From: Streptomyces sp. NBC_00335
GTDB lineage: Bacteria; Actinomycetota; Actinomycetes; Streptomycetales; Streptomycetaceae
DNA: 64,000 nucleotides
Direction: 5' to 3'
Assembly (NCBI RefSeq): GCF_036127095.1
Contig: NZ_CP108006.1
Location: 5,943,501 to 6,007,500, forward strand
Shown here: one piece after another, positions 8,509 through 16,909 of the stretch
How positions within the stretch are numbered: position 1 is the stretch's first letter
How the letters are laid out: each line of letters opens with the position of its first letter
Position numbers and translations under genes: made by a program
Notes under the pieces: generated by a model
What the model was told of the DNA's origin: nothing
What the model saw: only the letters and a program-made list of their open reading frames with translations
Databases searched by the model: none

Positions 8509-8949
8509 ATGACCACCGACGCCGAGCGCCTCATCGCCGCCGTAAACGAGGCCATGGAGCCCCCGACTACCTACCGCGACCCCAGCCCGAACCCCACCAT
8601 CGGAACCACGCCGCCCGTACCACAGCCCGGTCGGCCGCCGATGAGCCAGAAGGCGACCGACGCCAGCATGCTCATGCTCGCCGCCGGCGCCGCCTCCCTC
8701 CCGATCGGCGGGGCCACGTCGCTGGTGCTTTACACGCTCGGCCACGTCGACCCCGTCGCCCTGGCCATCGGAGCAGCCGGGCCCGTCGCCCTGGTCCTGG
8801 CCGTCGGCTCACTGGTCCGGTCGGCTGGCCGCGGGCTGCAGGGCATCAAGGTGGAGCACAACCACTACAGCGGGGCCGTCCATCAGGAACGCCGTACTGC
8901 CATTACGGAGACCCGCGGACTGTTCGCCAAAACGATCAACAAGCAGTAG
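8509..8949 (+). CDS. Membrane protein with NHYSG tail (resembles DUF6251)
   Basis: 146 residues from an ATG 8 bases after the previous stop. Residues 1-45 are soluble and Pro-rich. Two membrane helices follow (about 50-72 and 78-102), then a basic linker and a beta-rich tail with HNHYSGAVHQERRT. The tail resembles the Streptomyces mobile-element family DUF6251, recalled from memory and not checked. It is the last gene of the transfer operon and ends 3 bp from a convergent gene. Confidence 0.7.
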   Translation: MTTDAERLIAAVNEAMEPPTTYRDPSPNPTIGTTPPVPQPGRPPMSQKATDASMLMLAAGAASLPIGGATSLVLYTLGHVDPVALAIGAAGPVALVLAVGSLVRSAGRGLQGIKVEHNHYSGAVHQERRTAITETRGLFAKTINKQ

Positions 8950-8951
8950 AC

Positions 8952-9152
8952 CTACCGCTCGACCAGGCCCTCGCCGCCCGCGGGGGCCTCCGGCGTGGGT
9001 ACGGCCCGCGCGACCCAGCGGGTACCGCCCACCTGCGCCGGCCGGAGCGTCACCGTGACGTCGACGCCGTGCTGGCGGAGCAGGGCGAGCAGGGCGAGAG
9101 CCTCCGCGCACTCCTCGGCCGTGTCAGCTGCGATGCCGAAGGAGACGCCCAT
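8952..9152 (-). CDS. Small hypothetical protein, reverse strand
   Basis: 66 residues if the ATG at 9152 is used; no good ribosome site was found, so the start is unsure. The product has an alpha/beta pattern (EECAEALALLALLRQHGVDV, then TRWVARAVP) that looks coding. It faces the end of the transfer operon and separates it from the phage block. Confidence 0.45.
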   Translation of the reverse strand: MGVSFGIAADTAEECAEALALLALLRQHGVDVTVTLRPAQVGGTRWVARAVPTPEAPAGGEGLVER

Positions 9153-9313
9153 GGGGGCATCATGCCGCGCCTTGAGCTCCGAGGGGGCGGCGCTGGGAGA
9201 GGTCCACCGGATCGAGGTTTCGCCACGTGGCCCGAACCATCCCTTTGTCAGTGCAGGTTGACGTGCGACCTGGGCGAACGTATCGTCGGTCTCACTGGAC
9301 ACGTGTGACTCTG

Positions 9314-9336
9314 AGGCCCGCCCATTCGGCGGGCCT
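9314..9336 (+). terminator. Hairpin terminator at the transfer/virion boundary
   Basis: AGGCCCGCC and GGCGGGCCT with a 5-nt loop, followed by TTGT. It separates the transfer block from the first gene of the phage block. Confidence 0.6.
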
Positions 9337-9357
9337 TTGTCGTACCCGGAGGTGGGC

Positions 9358-9591
9358 ATGGCATCCGGAATCGCCCTCGTCGATGAGGAAGCCGCCGCCT
9401 GCTGGACAGGCCGACCTGGCGTCACCATCCGCCGCTGGGCCCACGAGGGCCGCATCCAACGGTACGGCTCCGGCCGCGGCCGAGTCCGCTACAACGTCTT
9501 CGAGCTGCCTCGGAAGACCGTCGACGACTGGACGGGCGAGGTCACCGTTGGTGAAGCGCCGCCACTGCCCACCGCCGCGCGAGCCGCCTAA
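9358..9591 (+). CDS. Small HTH-like DNA-binding protein
   Basis: 77 residues; ATG follows CCGGAGG. The region ACWTGRPGVTIRRWAHEGRI followed by RYGSGRGRVRYNVFEL has the helix-turn-helix plus wing pattern of MerR/excisionase-type proteins. It opens the phage late region and could regulate it. No partner is evident. Confidence 0.65.
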   Translation: MASGIALVDEEAAACWTGRPGVTIRRWAHEGRIQRYGSGRGRVRYNVFELPRKTVDDWTGEVTVGEAPPLPTAARAA

Positions 9592-9606
9592 CCCCGCGAC
9601 GGGTAC

Positions 9607-9670
9607 GCCGCCGGCAGCCGCAGTAGGCGGCCGACGCTGGCCAGCACCGGTTCGAATCCGGAACGGCGGC
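9607..9670 (+). ncRNA. Miniature tRNA-like structure
   Basis: A 7-bp acceptor-like stem (GCCGCCG with CGGCGGC) closes a 64-nt cloverleaf-like fold. It contains a D-like hairpin GCC-GCAGTA-GGC, a hairpin GGCC-GACGCT-GGCC in the anticodon position with a 6-nt loop, and a canonical T-arm CCGG-TTCGAAT-CCGG. It is too short and lacks a proper anticodon loop, so it is unlikely to be a working tRNA. It could be a tRNA-like RNA element or a relic. It lies in the 119-bp gap before the tail spike gene. Confidence 0.35.
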
Positions 9671-9710
9671 GCTACCTGAACACCCGATCTGCCTGACGAG
9701 GAGGTGCCCC

Positions 9711-12221
9711 ATGGCCTTCCCTCCCGGCACCCCCACGGTCACGCTGGCCGGCACGATTCCGTCCGCCGTCGCGGGCACCGCCTTCAAGGGCAAGCTCGTC
9801 TGCAAGCCGTCCGCCTACCTCGTGGATGCCGGCCGCAACGCCGTCTACCCGGGCGGCGGTGAAGTCGCCTTCGACGCCGACGGCAAGTTCTCCGTAGTCC
9901 TCCTGCCCTGCGACGCCGCTGGCATCGAGCCGGCGGGCTGGCGGTGGTTCCTCGACCTGCAGCCCACCCGCGGCCAGCGCGTCCAGTTCTACGCCAACAT
10001 CGTCGGCAGCGGCACGGTCCAGTACTCCGACCTGACTCCTGTGCCCGCCCCTGGTGGCGGCTCCGGTAGTGGTGGAGTTGGACCTACGGGCCCCGAAGGC
10101 CCTCCCGGCCCCACTGGCGACACTGGCGCGACGGGCCCCCAGGGGCCGGCCGGACCGCAAGGCCCCGCCGGAGCTGACGGCGACAACGCTGATGCCGAGG
10201 CCTACACCGACGCAGCCATCGCCGACGAAGTCACCCGGGCCAACACGGCCTACGAGACTCCGGCAGGCTCCACCGCGAAGGTGGCCGCACACGACGCCGA
10301 CACGACCGCCGTTCACGGCATCCCCAACACTGCACTGCTGGAGACGGCCACCGCCGCACAGGCCAAGGCCGATGCCGCCCAGGCCGCAGCCACCAGCGCC
10401 GCGGCCACCGACGCCACAACGAAGGTCTCCACCCACGCTGGCGCGTCCGACCCCCACGGCGACCGCGTGGACGCTGCCACCAAGTACCTGGCGAAGACCG
10501 CGAACCTGTCCGACGTTGCCAGCCCCGCAACTGCCCGGACCAGCCTTGGACTCGGTGGCGCCGCGACGCTCTCAGTCGGCACCACCGCGGGCACAGTCGC
10601 AGCAGGGGATGACGCCCGGTTCACCGCGGCGGCCCCGTGGGTGTTCGACATCAGCGCCTACGGAGCGGTCGGCGACGTGCGGGTGGCGACCGACGGGGCG
10701 ATGACCTCCGCGAGCGCCGTACTCACCTGCGCGAGCGGCCCGTTCACCGTGGCTTCGTCCCCGGTGGGCAAGTCCGTGATCGTCAAGGGCGCTGCGGCCA
10801 CGGGTGTCACGAGCCTGGTGACGACCATCCTCAGCCGCCAGAGCGACACGCAGGTCACCCTCTCGACTAACGCGGCGACCACGGTCACGGGCGCACAGGT
10901 CGTCTGGGGCACCGACAACACCACCGCTATCCAGGCCGCTGTCGACGCTGCCGAGGCCTACCTCACGGCCGGCGCGACCTATGCGCAGGTCTACACCCCG
11001 CCGAAGCCGTACATGATCGCCGGGCCGCTCAACAACACCAAGAGCGGCAACGGCCAGATCGTCTTCGGCGTCTACCCGGTGGCCGCCGGCAAGAAGGTGC
11101 TGGAGTTCCGGGGTGAGACCGACGGCGCTGCCGCGGTCCGGCACTGGCAACAGACTGTGCCGCAACTCGCCGGTAGCTGCTGGGTGTCAGCTGGGGTCTT
11201 TGCTTCGACGGCCGCGCAGATCACTAACCTGAACGCCGACGGCAACCCGGGCGTGCTGTCGGGGCCACAGGAGGGTTGGGGCTACGGTGCCGCGGCCCTG
11301 TACAGCAACATCATGCCGGTGCTCAGGAACATGGCCATCCTGACGACCCACAGCGCATACGGGCTGACCTACGGCGCCGCGACCTTCTGGGGTTGCGCCA
11401 ACGCGCACATCGAGAACTTCGGGTGCGGCACGCTCGGCACGGTGGCCTCCCCTTCAACGGACTACACCTCACCAGGCGTCTTCGGCACTGGGCTCAGCGT
11501 CGGTCTGTTGATGCCAGCGCCTGGCAATAACGACAACGTGATCGGTAAGAACATCAGTGTGGGCGGCGGCTACACCTACGCCATGTTCATCACCGAGCAC
11601 GCCGTCGTCGACCGCTACATGGCCCTGTACTGCTGGGCCGGGCTCGTTGCGGTCGGTACCTACGCCGGGTCGGTCGGCTCAGTCCACGCGATGAAGGTGC
11701 TGAGCGCCTCGATAGAAGCGTGCACGAACGAGCTGCACATCATGGGCGCAGGGTCGGCTGGCATCGGCCCGATCATCGACATCGACCAGCTATCCACCGA
11801 GTCCGGCGCTCCGAACATCTCCGCGAGCAGCGCGGGCGCCATCGCCGCAGCCCGCGGCATCGTCCGCCTCACCGGCCTATTCACCGAGTCCGGTGTCTCC
11901 GTCGCCAACCCGTGCGGCATCAAAATCATCAACGGGCAGGCGCCATTCCCTGTCCGCTCGATCTCGGCCGACACGACGGTCCGCGTCATCGACGAGGTTC
12001 TACTCGTCAACGCGACCGCGGGCGCCCGGGTGATCACGCTGATCTCGGCTGTGGCCACCCCGAACAGCTACACGATCAAGAAGACGGACTCGTCCGGCAA
12101 CACCGTCACAGTCGCCTGCACTGGGGGGCAGACCATCGACGGGGCTACAACCAAAGTCCTGTCCGCCCAATGGGAGACGGTCACCGTCATCCCCGACGGC
12201 ACCAACTGGCTCACCGTCTGA
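9711..12221 (+). CDS. Collagen-like, beta-helical tail fibre or spike
   Basis: 836 residues; ATG follows GAGGAGG. The N-terminal domain (1-120) is beta-rich. Residues about 124-160 are GXY collagen triplets (GPTGPEGPPGPTGDTGATGP and more). A helical Ala-rich region comes next, then a pectate-lyase-type beta-helix (about 310-750) starting with the motif FDISAYGAVGD that opens many spike domains. A C-terminal beta cap follows. It should bind or degrade a surface polymer of the host. Its position before the terminase, away from the other tail genes, is unusual; the sugar-modifying genes follow directly. Confidence 0.85.
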   Translation: MAFPPGTPTVTLAGTIPSAVAGTAFKGKLVCKPSAYLVDAGRNAVYPGGGEVAFDADGKFSVVLLPCDAAGIEPAGWRWFLDLQPTRGQRVQFYANIVGSGTVQYSDLTPVPAPGGGSGSGGVGPTGPEGPPGPTGDTGATGPQGPAGPQGPAGADGDNADAEAYTDAAIADEVTRANTAYETPAGSTAKVAAHDADTTAVHGIPNTALLETATAAQAKADAAQAAATSAAATDATTKVSTHAGASDPHGDRVDAATKYLAKTANLSDVASPATARTSLGLGGAATLSVGTTAGTVAAGDDARFTAAAPWVFDISAYGAVGDVRVATDGAMTSASAVLTCASGPFTVASSPVGKSVIVKGAAATGVTSLVTTILSRQSDTQVTLSTNAATTVTGAQVVWGTDNTTAIQAAVDAAEAYLTAGATYAQVYTPPKPYMIAGPLNNTKSGNGQIVFGVYPVAAGKKVLEFRGETDGAAAVRHWQQTVPQLAGSCWVSAGVFASTAAQITNLNADGNPGVLSGPQEGWGYGAAALYSNIMPVLRNMAILTTHSAYGLTYGAATFWGCANAHIENFGCGTLGTVASPSTDYTSPGVFGTGLSVGLLMPAPGNNDNVIGKNISVGGGYTYAMFITEHAVVDRYMALYCWAGLVAVGTYAGSVGSVHAMKVLSASIEACTNELHIMGAGSAGIGPIIDIDQLSTESGAPNISASSAGAIAAARGIVRLTGLFTESGVSVANPCGIKIINGQAPFPVRSISADTTVRVIDEVLLVNATAGARVITLISAVATPNSYTIKKTDSSGNTVTVACTGGQTIDGATTKVLSAQWETVTVIPDGTNWLTV

Positions 12222-12251
12222 TCCACCTCTCACAGAAGTCAGGGGGTGCCC

Positions 12252-12950
12252 GTGGACGACCTCCTGATGATCGTGCCCACGCGAGGCCGGCCCGACAGCG
12301 TTCCGGCCATCCTCGACTGCTGGAGGCAGACCGGCGCTACAGCCGACCTGCTGTTCGCCGTCGACGACGACGACCCGATGCTTCCCGGATACCGCGAGCA
12401 CATGGAGAACCTCAACGACCCGCACATCCGCTGGCGCACCGGCCCTCGCCTGCGGATGTGCGGCACCCTCAACGCCGCCGCAGCCGAAGAGGCCAACCGC
12501 TACCGGTTCCTCGCGTTCATGGGCGACGACCACCGGCCGCGGACCCCCGGCTGGGATGAACGCTTCCGGATCTGCCTCTCCGGCGGCCCCGGCATCGTCT
12601 ACGGCAACGACCTACTGCAAGGCGAGATCATGGCCACCGCCGTAGCGATGACCTCCGACATCGTCACCACCCTCGGCTACATGGCGCCGCCCGCCCTCAT
12701 CCACCTGTGCCTCGACCTGTGTTGGATGGATTGGGGCCGCGGCATGGGCCGCATCACCTACCTCGGCGACGTCATCCTCGAGCACATGCACCCGGCGAAC
12801 GGCAAGGCGACCATCGACGCCGGCTACATCGAGTGCAACAGCTCCGCGGTCTCCACTGCCGACGCCACCACCTACTACGACTACCGCGACAACGGCGGCC
12901 TCCAAGCCGACCTGGAGAAACTGCGGGCACTCATCGAGGAGGCGGCATGA
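12252..12950 (+). CDS. GT-A fold glycosyltransferase
   Basis: 232 residues from the GTG at 12252, preceded by AGGGGG (GTG at 12246 possible). The N-terminus LLMIVPTRGRPDSVP is a GT-A nucleotide-sugar start. VDDDDP supplies a DxD-type metal site and FMGDDHRPRTPGWDERF matches the second acidic region. The substrate is unknown. Its stop overlaps the methyltransferase start (ATGA), and the epimerase follows the same way, so the three are one translational unit next to the tail spike. They may glycosylate virion proteins or alter host wall sugars. Confidence 0.8.
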   Translation: MDDLLMIVPTRGRPDSVPAILDCWRQTGATADLLFAVDDDDPMLPGYREHMENLNDPHIRWRTGPRLRMCGTLNAAAAEEANRYRFLAFMGDDHRPRTPGWDERFRICLSGGPGIVYGNDLLQGEIMATAVAMTSDIVTTLGYMAPPALIHLCLDLCWMDWGRGMGRITYLGDVILEHMHPANGKATIDAGYIECNSSAVSTADATTYYDYRDNGGLQADLEKLRALIEEAA

Positions 12951-13540
12951 GCATCGACACCGTGATTGGCGCCTGGAACGCGGCCGACCCCTCCGCGATT
13001 CACCCCGCGCGCGGCATCAGCGAGGACGCCTACCGGGAGTCCGGGCAGGTCCAGGCCGAACTGCTCGCCTCCGTCCTGCCTGCTGGCTGCAGGGTCGTCG
13101 ACTTCGGTTGCGGCGACGGTCGCGTCGCCCTCCCGCTCGTCGAGCTTGGCTTTGACGTCATCGGCGCCGACGGCTCCCAGGCCATGCTCGACCGGCTTGC
13201 CACCTCCGCACCCGACGTGCCGACCGTGCTCACTGACGGCATCGACCTCGGGACGCAGATCGGCAAGAAGGCCGACGCGGTCGTCTCCCTTGCCGTACTG
13301 ATCCACCACAGCTACGAGTCCGCCGAGCGCATCATTGCTGGCCTTCGGGCCGCAGTTCGTGTCAACGGGCTCCTCGTTCTCGACTGGCCGACCAGCGACG
13401 ACCCCCGCGAGGGCGGCGGCTGGATCAGTGTCACCACCTGGAGCAGGCTCAGGCAGGATGAGATCTGCCAGCGGATCGGCCTCAAACGGCTCGACAGCGA
13501 TCTTCCCTGGGGTGTGTTCCGCGCCGTGAAGGCCGGCTGA
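12947..13540 (+). CDS. Class I SAM-dependent methyltransferase
   Basis: 197 residues; ATGA overlap with the glycosyltransferase. Motif I is RVVDFGCGDGRVALP (about residues 45-59), followed by the acidic motif VIGADGS and the post-motif LAVLIHHSYES. The C-terminus has the LRQDEICQRIGL region typical of small-molecule or sugar O-methyltransferases. Substrate inferred to be a sugar from its neighbours. Confidence 0.85.
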   Translation: MSIDTVIGAWNAADPSAIHPARGISEDAYRESGQVQAELLASVLPAGCRVVDFGCGDGRVALPLVELGFDVIGADGSQAMLDRLATSAPDVPTVLTDGIDLGTQIGKKADAVVSLAVLIHHSYESAERIIAGLRAAVRVNGLLVLDWPTSDDPREGGGWISVTTWSRLRQDEICQRIGLKRLDSDLPWGVFRAVKAG

Positions 13541-14421
13541 TGCGTGTCCTCCTCACCGGGGGTGCCGGCTTCGTCGGCCGTCACCTGCATCGGGCCATGC
13601 ACGACCGCGGCTGGCAGGTCTCCGCGATCGACCTCACGTTCACTCCGGCGGTCATCAGGCGCGACGCACTGGATCACTTCCGAACCAGCGACGTCCGGTT
13701 CGACCTGGCCATCCACTGCGCGGCCATCGTCGGCGGGCGGGCCAGCATCGACGGATCACCCCTCGGCGTCGCCACCAACCTGGCGCTAGACGCCTGGTAC
13801 ATGCGGTGGCTCGCCCGCTCCAAGACTCCACGGGCCGTGTACTTCTCCAGTTCCGCGGCCTACCCCGTCGCACTCCAACAGCCCGGCAAGATCCGGCGGC
13901 TCGTCGAGAGCGACATCGACTACGAGCAGCCCGGCCGGCCCGACGCGACCTACGGCCTGGCCAAGCTCACTGGCGAGCAGCTCTGCCAGTACGCCGAAGC
14001 GGGCGGTACACGCATGACGGTGCTGCGGCCGTTCTCCGGCTACGGCGAAGACCAGGACGAGACCTACCCCTTCCCGGCGTTCATCCGGCGGGCACGCGAA
14101 TGGCAAGACCCCTTCGAGATATGGGGCGACGGCAGCTCCACCCGCGACTGGATCCACATCGACGACCTCGTCGGCGCCACCCTCGCGGCCGTGGAGCAGG
14201 AGGTCGCCGGCCCGGTCAACCTGGGCACCGGCAAGGCGACCAGCTTCGACGAACTAGCCCGCTTGGTCACCACGGCGGCCGGCTACCAGCCCGAGCTGAA
14301 GCACCTACCGAGCGCGCCGCAAGGCGTTCACCACCGCGTGTGCGACCCCAGTCGGATGCTCGACTTCTACACGCCCAAGGTCACCCTCGAAGAGGGGATC
14401 CGGCGGGCACTCGCCAACTAG
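13540..14421 (+). CDS. NAD-dependent sugar epimerase/dehydratase
   Basis: 293 residues; shares one base with the methyltransferase stop (TGATG). It is an extended short-chain dehydrogenase with the N-terminal LLTGGAGFVGRHL dinucleotide motif, the catalytic S-S-A and Y-G-L-A-K set (FSSSAAYP, then YGLAKLTGE), and a GSSTRDWIHIDDL substrate region. Acts on a nucleotide sugar, probably feeding the adjacent glycosyltransferase. Confidence 0.9.
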   Translation: MRVLLTGGAGFVGRHLHRAMHDRGWQVSAIDLTFTPAVIRRDALDHFRTSDVRFDLAIHCAAIVGGRASIDGSPLGVATNLALDAWYMRWLARSKTPRAVYFSSSAAYPVALQQPGKIRRLVESDIDYEQPGRPDATYGLAKLTGEQLCQYAEAGGTRMTVLRPFSGYGEDQDETYPFPAFIRRAREWQDPFEIWGDGSSTRDWIHIDDLVGATLAAVEQEVAGPVNLGTGKATSFDELARLVTTAAGYQPELKHLPSAPQGVHHRVCDPSRMLDFYTPKVTLEEGIRRALAN

Positions 14422-14438
14422 ACCAAGGAGCCAGCGCC

Positions 14439-14618
14439 ATGGCCTCGTACCTGATCAAGTACCTCGATGGAGAAGACGAAGTCGTTCAGGCTGAGACGTT
14501 GGAACGGTTCGGTGACCAGTACATCGGCTTCACCGATGGGGCCTCAGTCGCTTTCATACCCCGCGGCAACGTGCGCAGCATCGTCCGCCAAGACGCGTCG
14601 GACGAGCGAGGCGAGTGA
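14439..14618 (+). CDS. Small hypothetical protein
   Basis: 59 residues; ATG after AAGGAG. The beta-rich sequence (MASYLIKYLDGEDEVVQAE, then GASVAFIPRGNVRSIVRQD) resembles the 66-residue product at 15242, which also starts with a YLI segment. Stop overlaps the next start. Function unknown. Confidence 0.65.
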   Translation: MASYLIKYLDGEDEVVQAETLERFGDQYIGFTDGASVAFIPRGNVRSIVRQDASDERGE

Positions 14619-14947
14619 TGGCCCGAATCCAGATCCTCGAACTCCCCTCAGGCGTAGACGAGGAGAGGCCGCCCTTCATCCTCGTCGTCGATCAGTGGGA
14701 AGCGATCGATGTCGATGCCTACCAGGTGATCACCAGCTACTGGGATGCCTTCGGCGAGAAGATCGGCGCTCGAGGCGTTCTGTTCGCCGAGTGCACCGTC
14801 GGCATCCCCGCCAACGAAGCGCTCATCGGCCCGGACGGATACCCACTTCGCTTTCAGGTCGAAGGTGACTTCACCCGCTTCCGCGAGCAGGTCGAAGAGC
14901 AGGCCCTGTATGCGCAGGGCAAGCTCACTCGAGCAATGGCCCCGTGA
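14618..14947 (+). CDS. Hypothetical protein
   Basis: 109 residues; ATG at 14618 overlaps the previous TGA. A mixed alpha/beta pattern (PPFILVVDQWEAIDVDAY, VLFAECTVGIP) without a known motif. It leads directly into the HNH gene with an overlap, so it is part of the packaging-side operon. Confidence 0.65.
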   Translation: MARIQILELPSGVDEERPPFILVVDQWEAIDVDAYQVITSYWDAFGEKIGARGVLFAECTVGIPANEALIGPDGYPLRFQVEGDFTRFREQVEEQALYAQGKLTRAMAP

Positions 14948-15237
14948 GCGGCGGCTGGAAGGGCTCGGATCGAAAGGCCCGACTGCCCTCAGGCTGGACG
15001 AAGATCCGGGCCCAGATCCTGGCCCGCGATCCGGTCTGCAAGATCTGCAACGTCAGGCCATCCCAGTTCTGCGACCACATCGTGGCCAAGGCGGACGACC
15101 ATACGGAGGCTGGCCTCCAGGGCGTATGCGGACCATGCCACGACCAGAAGTCCTCACGAGAGGGCAACCAAGCCCAACGCGAGAACCCTCAACCGGGACG
15201 AACCCGCCCGCCCGAACAGCACCCAGGGCTGAGGTGA
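14944..15237 (+). CDS. HNH endonuclease
   Basis: 97 residues from a GTG that overlaps the previous stop. The HNH core is clear: CKIC at residues about 32-35, CDHIVAKADDH with the catalytic DH, and CGPCHDQKS near the C-terminus. HNH nucleases beside the terminase genes cooperate with terminase in cos cleavage in HK97-like phages. That role is likely here, although a second HNH gene lies between this one and the terminase. Confidence 0.85.
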   Translation: MSGGWKGSDRKARLPSGWTKIRAQILARDPVCKICNVRPSQFCDHIVAKADDHTEAGLQGVCGPCHDQKSSREGNQAQRENPQPGRTRPPEQHPGLR

Positions 15238-15241
15238 GCAG

Positions 15242-15442
15242 GTGGCCCGCTACCTGATCACTCACCCTAAGGGGCAGCAGGGCGAGGACGTGCTTGTCGA
15301 GGACCCGGACCTGACGCTCACCATCTACGGCGAGTGGGCCGTGCTGGCGGACTCTGATGGCCCATGTCTCGCGCTGCCAGCTCATGCGGGGGCGACCATC
15401 ACGCGGATCGACGAGCAGCCCGAAGACGAGCCGGCTGCTTGA
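15242..15442 (+). CDS. Small hypothetical protein
   Basis: 66 residues from a GTG preceded by GAGGTGAGCAG. Beta-rich and acidic; the N-terminus MARYLITHPKG is similar in pattern to the 59-residue product at 14439, which suggests a diverged duplicate. Function unknown. Confidence 0.6.
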   Translation: MARYLITHPKGQQGEDVLVEDPDLTLTIYGEWAVLADSDGPCLALPAHAGATITRIDEQPEDEPAA

Positions 15443-15484
15443 ACCCCGGCCCTCGCCACCGCTGAACATCCCCACCCCAAGACT

Positions 15485-15537
15485 CCTGCGGCCAGCTACC
15501 GCAGGCAGGATGGCCCGACGTCTCCAGGCGTCGGGCC
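15485..15537 (+). terminator. Tandem hairpins before the zinc-ribbon HNH gene
   Basis: Two hairpins: CCTGCGG/CCGCAGG (15485-15505) and GGCCCGACG/CGTCGGGCC (15512-15537) followed by TTC. They would partly isolate the next HNH gene from upstream transcription. Confidence 0.55.
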
Positions 15538-15558
15538 TTCCGCATACCTGGAGACAGA

Positions 15559-16326
15559 ATGAACCTCTGCCCCTATTGCACCGCGCCAATGAATAGCACT
15601 CAGCGCAAGCAATGTGGGCGCCTCGAGTGCAAGCGGGCTTTCAATGCCGAGCGCATGCGTGAGTACCAGCGCAAGTACAAGGCAGAGCACGGGTACTACC
15701 AGACCCGCCTGTATGACAAACCCCGGGTGAAGCAGCACGACATCACTTGTCAGCACTGCGGCAAGGATGCCGTGGTGACCAAGGCCGAGGCAAAGTACTG
15801 CTCACACAGGTGCTTCTACGACTCACGCTTCGGTGACGCGAGACCGCGCGACGATCACGCGGGCAGTGCTGAACGCAAGAGGCAACCTGCCCGTCGTCGA
15901 CGGGCGGAACGCACCCTTCAGGTCGCAGTCAAGGGCACATCCGGTTCTGTGCCTTGGGTTGCCGGCCACTGCTTGCGGTGCGGCGAGACCTTTGTGCGCC
16001 GGGACTCGGGCACTGGGGTATCCCACTGCTCGAAGGCATGTCAGCAACGGGACAAGGCGTCGCGACGGAGAGCTTTGGAGAAGGGTGCATCTGTTGGCAC
16101 CGTGTCCCGATGGCGCGTGCACGTGAGGGATCACTGGACATGCCACATATGCGGCGACCCAGTAGACCGTGATGCGGTCGTACCGGATCTCGCCGCTCCG
16201 GTACTCGACCATGTAATGCCGTTGGCCAGAGGCGGAACACATAGCGAGGACAACCTCAAGACCGCTCACTTTTACTGCAACAGCGTCAAGCGTGATCTTG
16301 TTGCTAACTGGTCGGCCGCTGCATGA
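15559..16326 (+). CDS. Multi-zinc-ribbon HNH endonuclease, probable free-standing homing nuclease
   Basis: 255 residues. At least three zinc knuckles precede the nuclease: CPYC...CGRLEC (4-24), CQHCG...YCSHRC (63-85) and CLRCG...HCSKAC (about 136-156). The HNH domain occupies about 172-250: CHICGDPV, LDHVMPLARGG with the catalytic DH, and FYCNSVKRD. Base composition and codon use look less GC-rich than the flanking genes. It has its own upstream hairpins. This is the pattern of an HNH homing endonuclease inserted beside the packaging genes; an alternative is a domesticated packaging nuclease. Confidence 0.8.
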   Translation: MNLCPYCTAPMNSTQRKQCGRLECKRAFNAERMREYQRKYKAEHGYYQTRLYDKPRVKQHDITCQHCGKDAVVTKAEAKYCSHRCFYDSRFGDARPRDDHAGSAERKRQPARRRRAERTLQVAVKGTSGSVPWVAGHCLRCGETFVRRDSGTGVSHCSKACQQRDKASRRRALEKGASVGTVSRWRVHVRDHWTCHICGDPVDRDAVVPDLAAPVLDHVMPLARGGTHSEDNLKTAHFYCNSVKRDLVANWSAAA

Positions 16327-16474
16327 CCCTGGGGGGTTAGGGGTGCCGGCCGCTTCTTTTTGATCGGGGCCGTATAGATCACGACTTTCTGTACGGGTTT
16401 CCTTGGCGCCGGCGCGGCGCCGCTCACCGCCCCTTGCTCGCCCCGGAGGCGTGCACTAGACCCTGGAGGTCGCC
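16327..16474 (+). other. Possible cos/packaging interval
   Basis: 148 bp with no gene between the HNH nuclease and terminase small subunit, the usual place of cos in HNH-associated siphoviruses. It contains a GGGGGG tract, a T-rich stretch CTTCTTTTTG, an AT-rich patch and an inverted GCGCCGGCGC-type palindrome near 16407-16421. No nick site can be assigned from sequence. Confidence 0.35.
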
Positions 16475-16909
16475 ATGGGCACTCGCGGACCCGTCCCGGA
16501 GCGCTCCGAAGCGCGCCGGCGACGCAACAAGACCGACGACGTTGGCCTGGTCAAGGCTCCGTCGACCCCGACCGGCCTGCCCGAACTGCCTGAGCCGAAT
16601 GAGCTCTGGCACCCGATCGCCACCGACTGGTACCTGTCCCTGCGGGAGTCGGGTCAGGCCGCCTTCTATCAGCCTAGCGACTGGGCGATGGCCCGGTACG
16701 CTGCCGAGCTCATGTCCCGCGGCCTGCTGGAGGACCGGCCGCCCAATGGCCAGTACGTCGCCGCCCTGAACTCCGTAATGTCGAGCCTGCTGACGACGGA
16801 GGGCGACCGCCGGCGTGTCCGTATCGAGCTGGAGCGGAAGCCGGCCGTGAAGGCGGTCTCCGCTTCGGTGACGGCCATCGCCGACTACCGCTCTTCGATC
16901 GGTGGCTGA
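16475..16909 (+). CDS. Terminase small subunit
   Basis: 144 residues. The start MGTRGPVPERSEARRRRNK is the signature of P27-type small terminases in actinophages; the protein is helical. It overlaps the large subunit by 8 bp. It would recognise the packaging site and load the large subunit. Confidence 0.9.
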   Translation: MGTRGPVPERSEARRRRNKTDDVGLVKAPSTPTGLPELPEPNELWHPIATDWYLSLRESGQAAFYQPSDWAMARYAAELMSRGLLEDRPPNGQYVAALNSVMSSLLTTEGDRRRVRIELERKPAVKAVSASVTAIADYRSSIGG

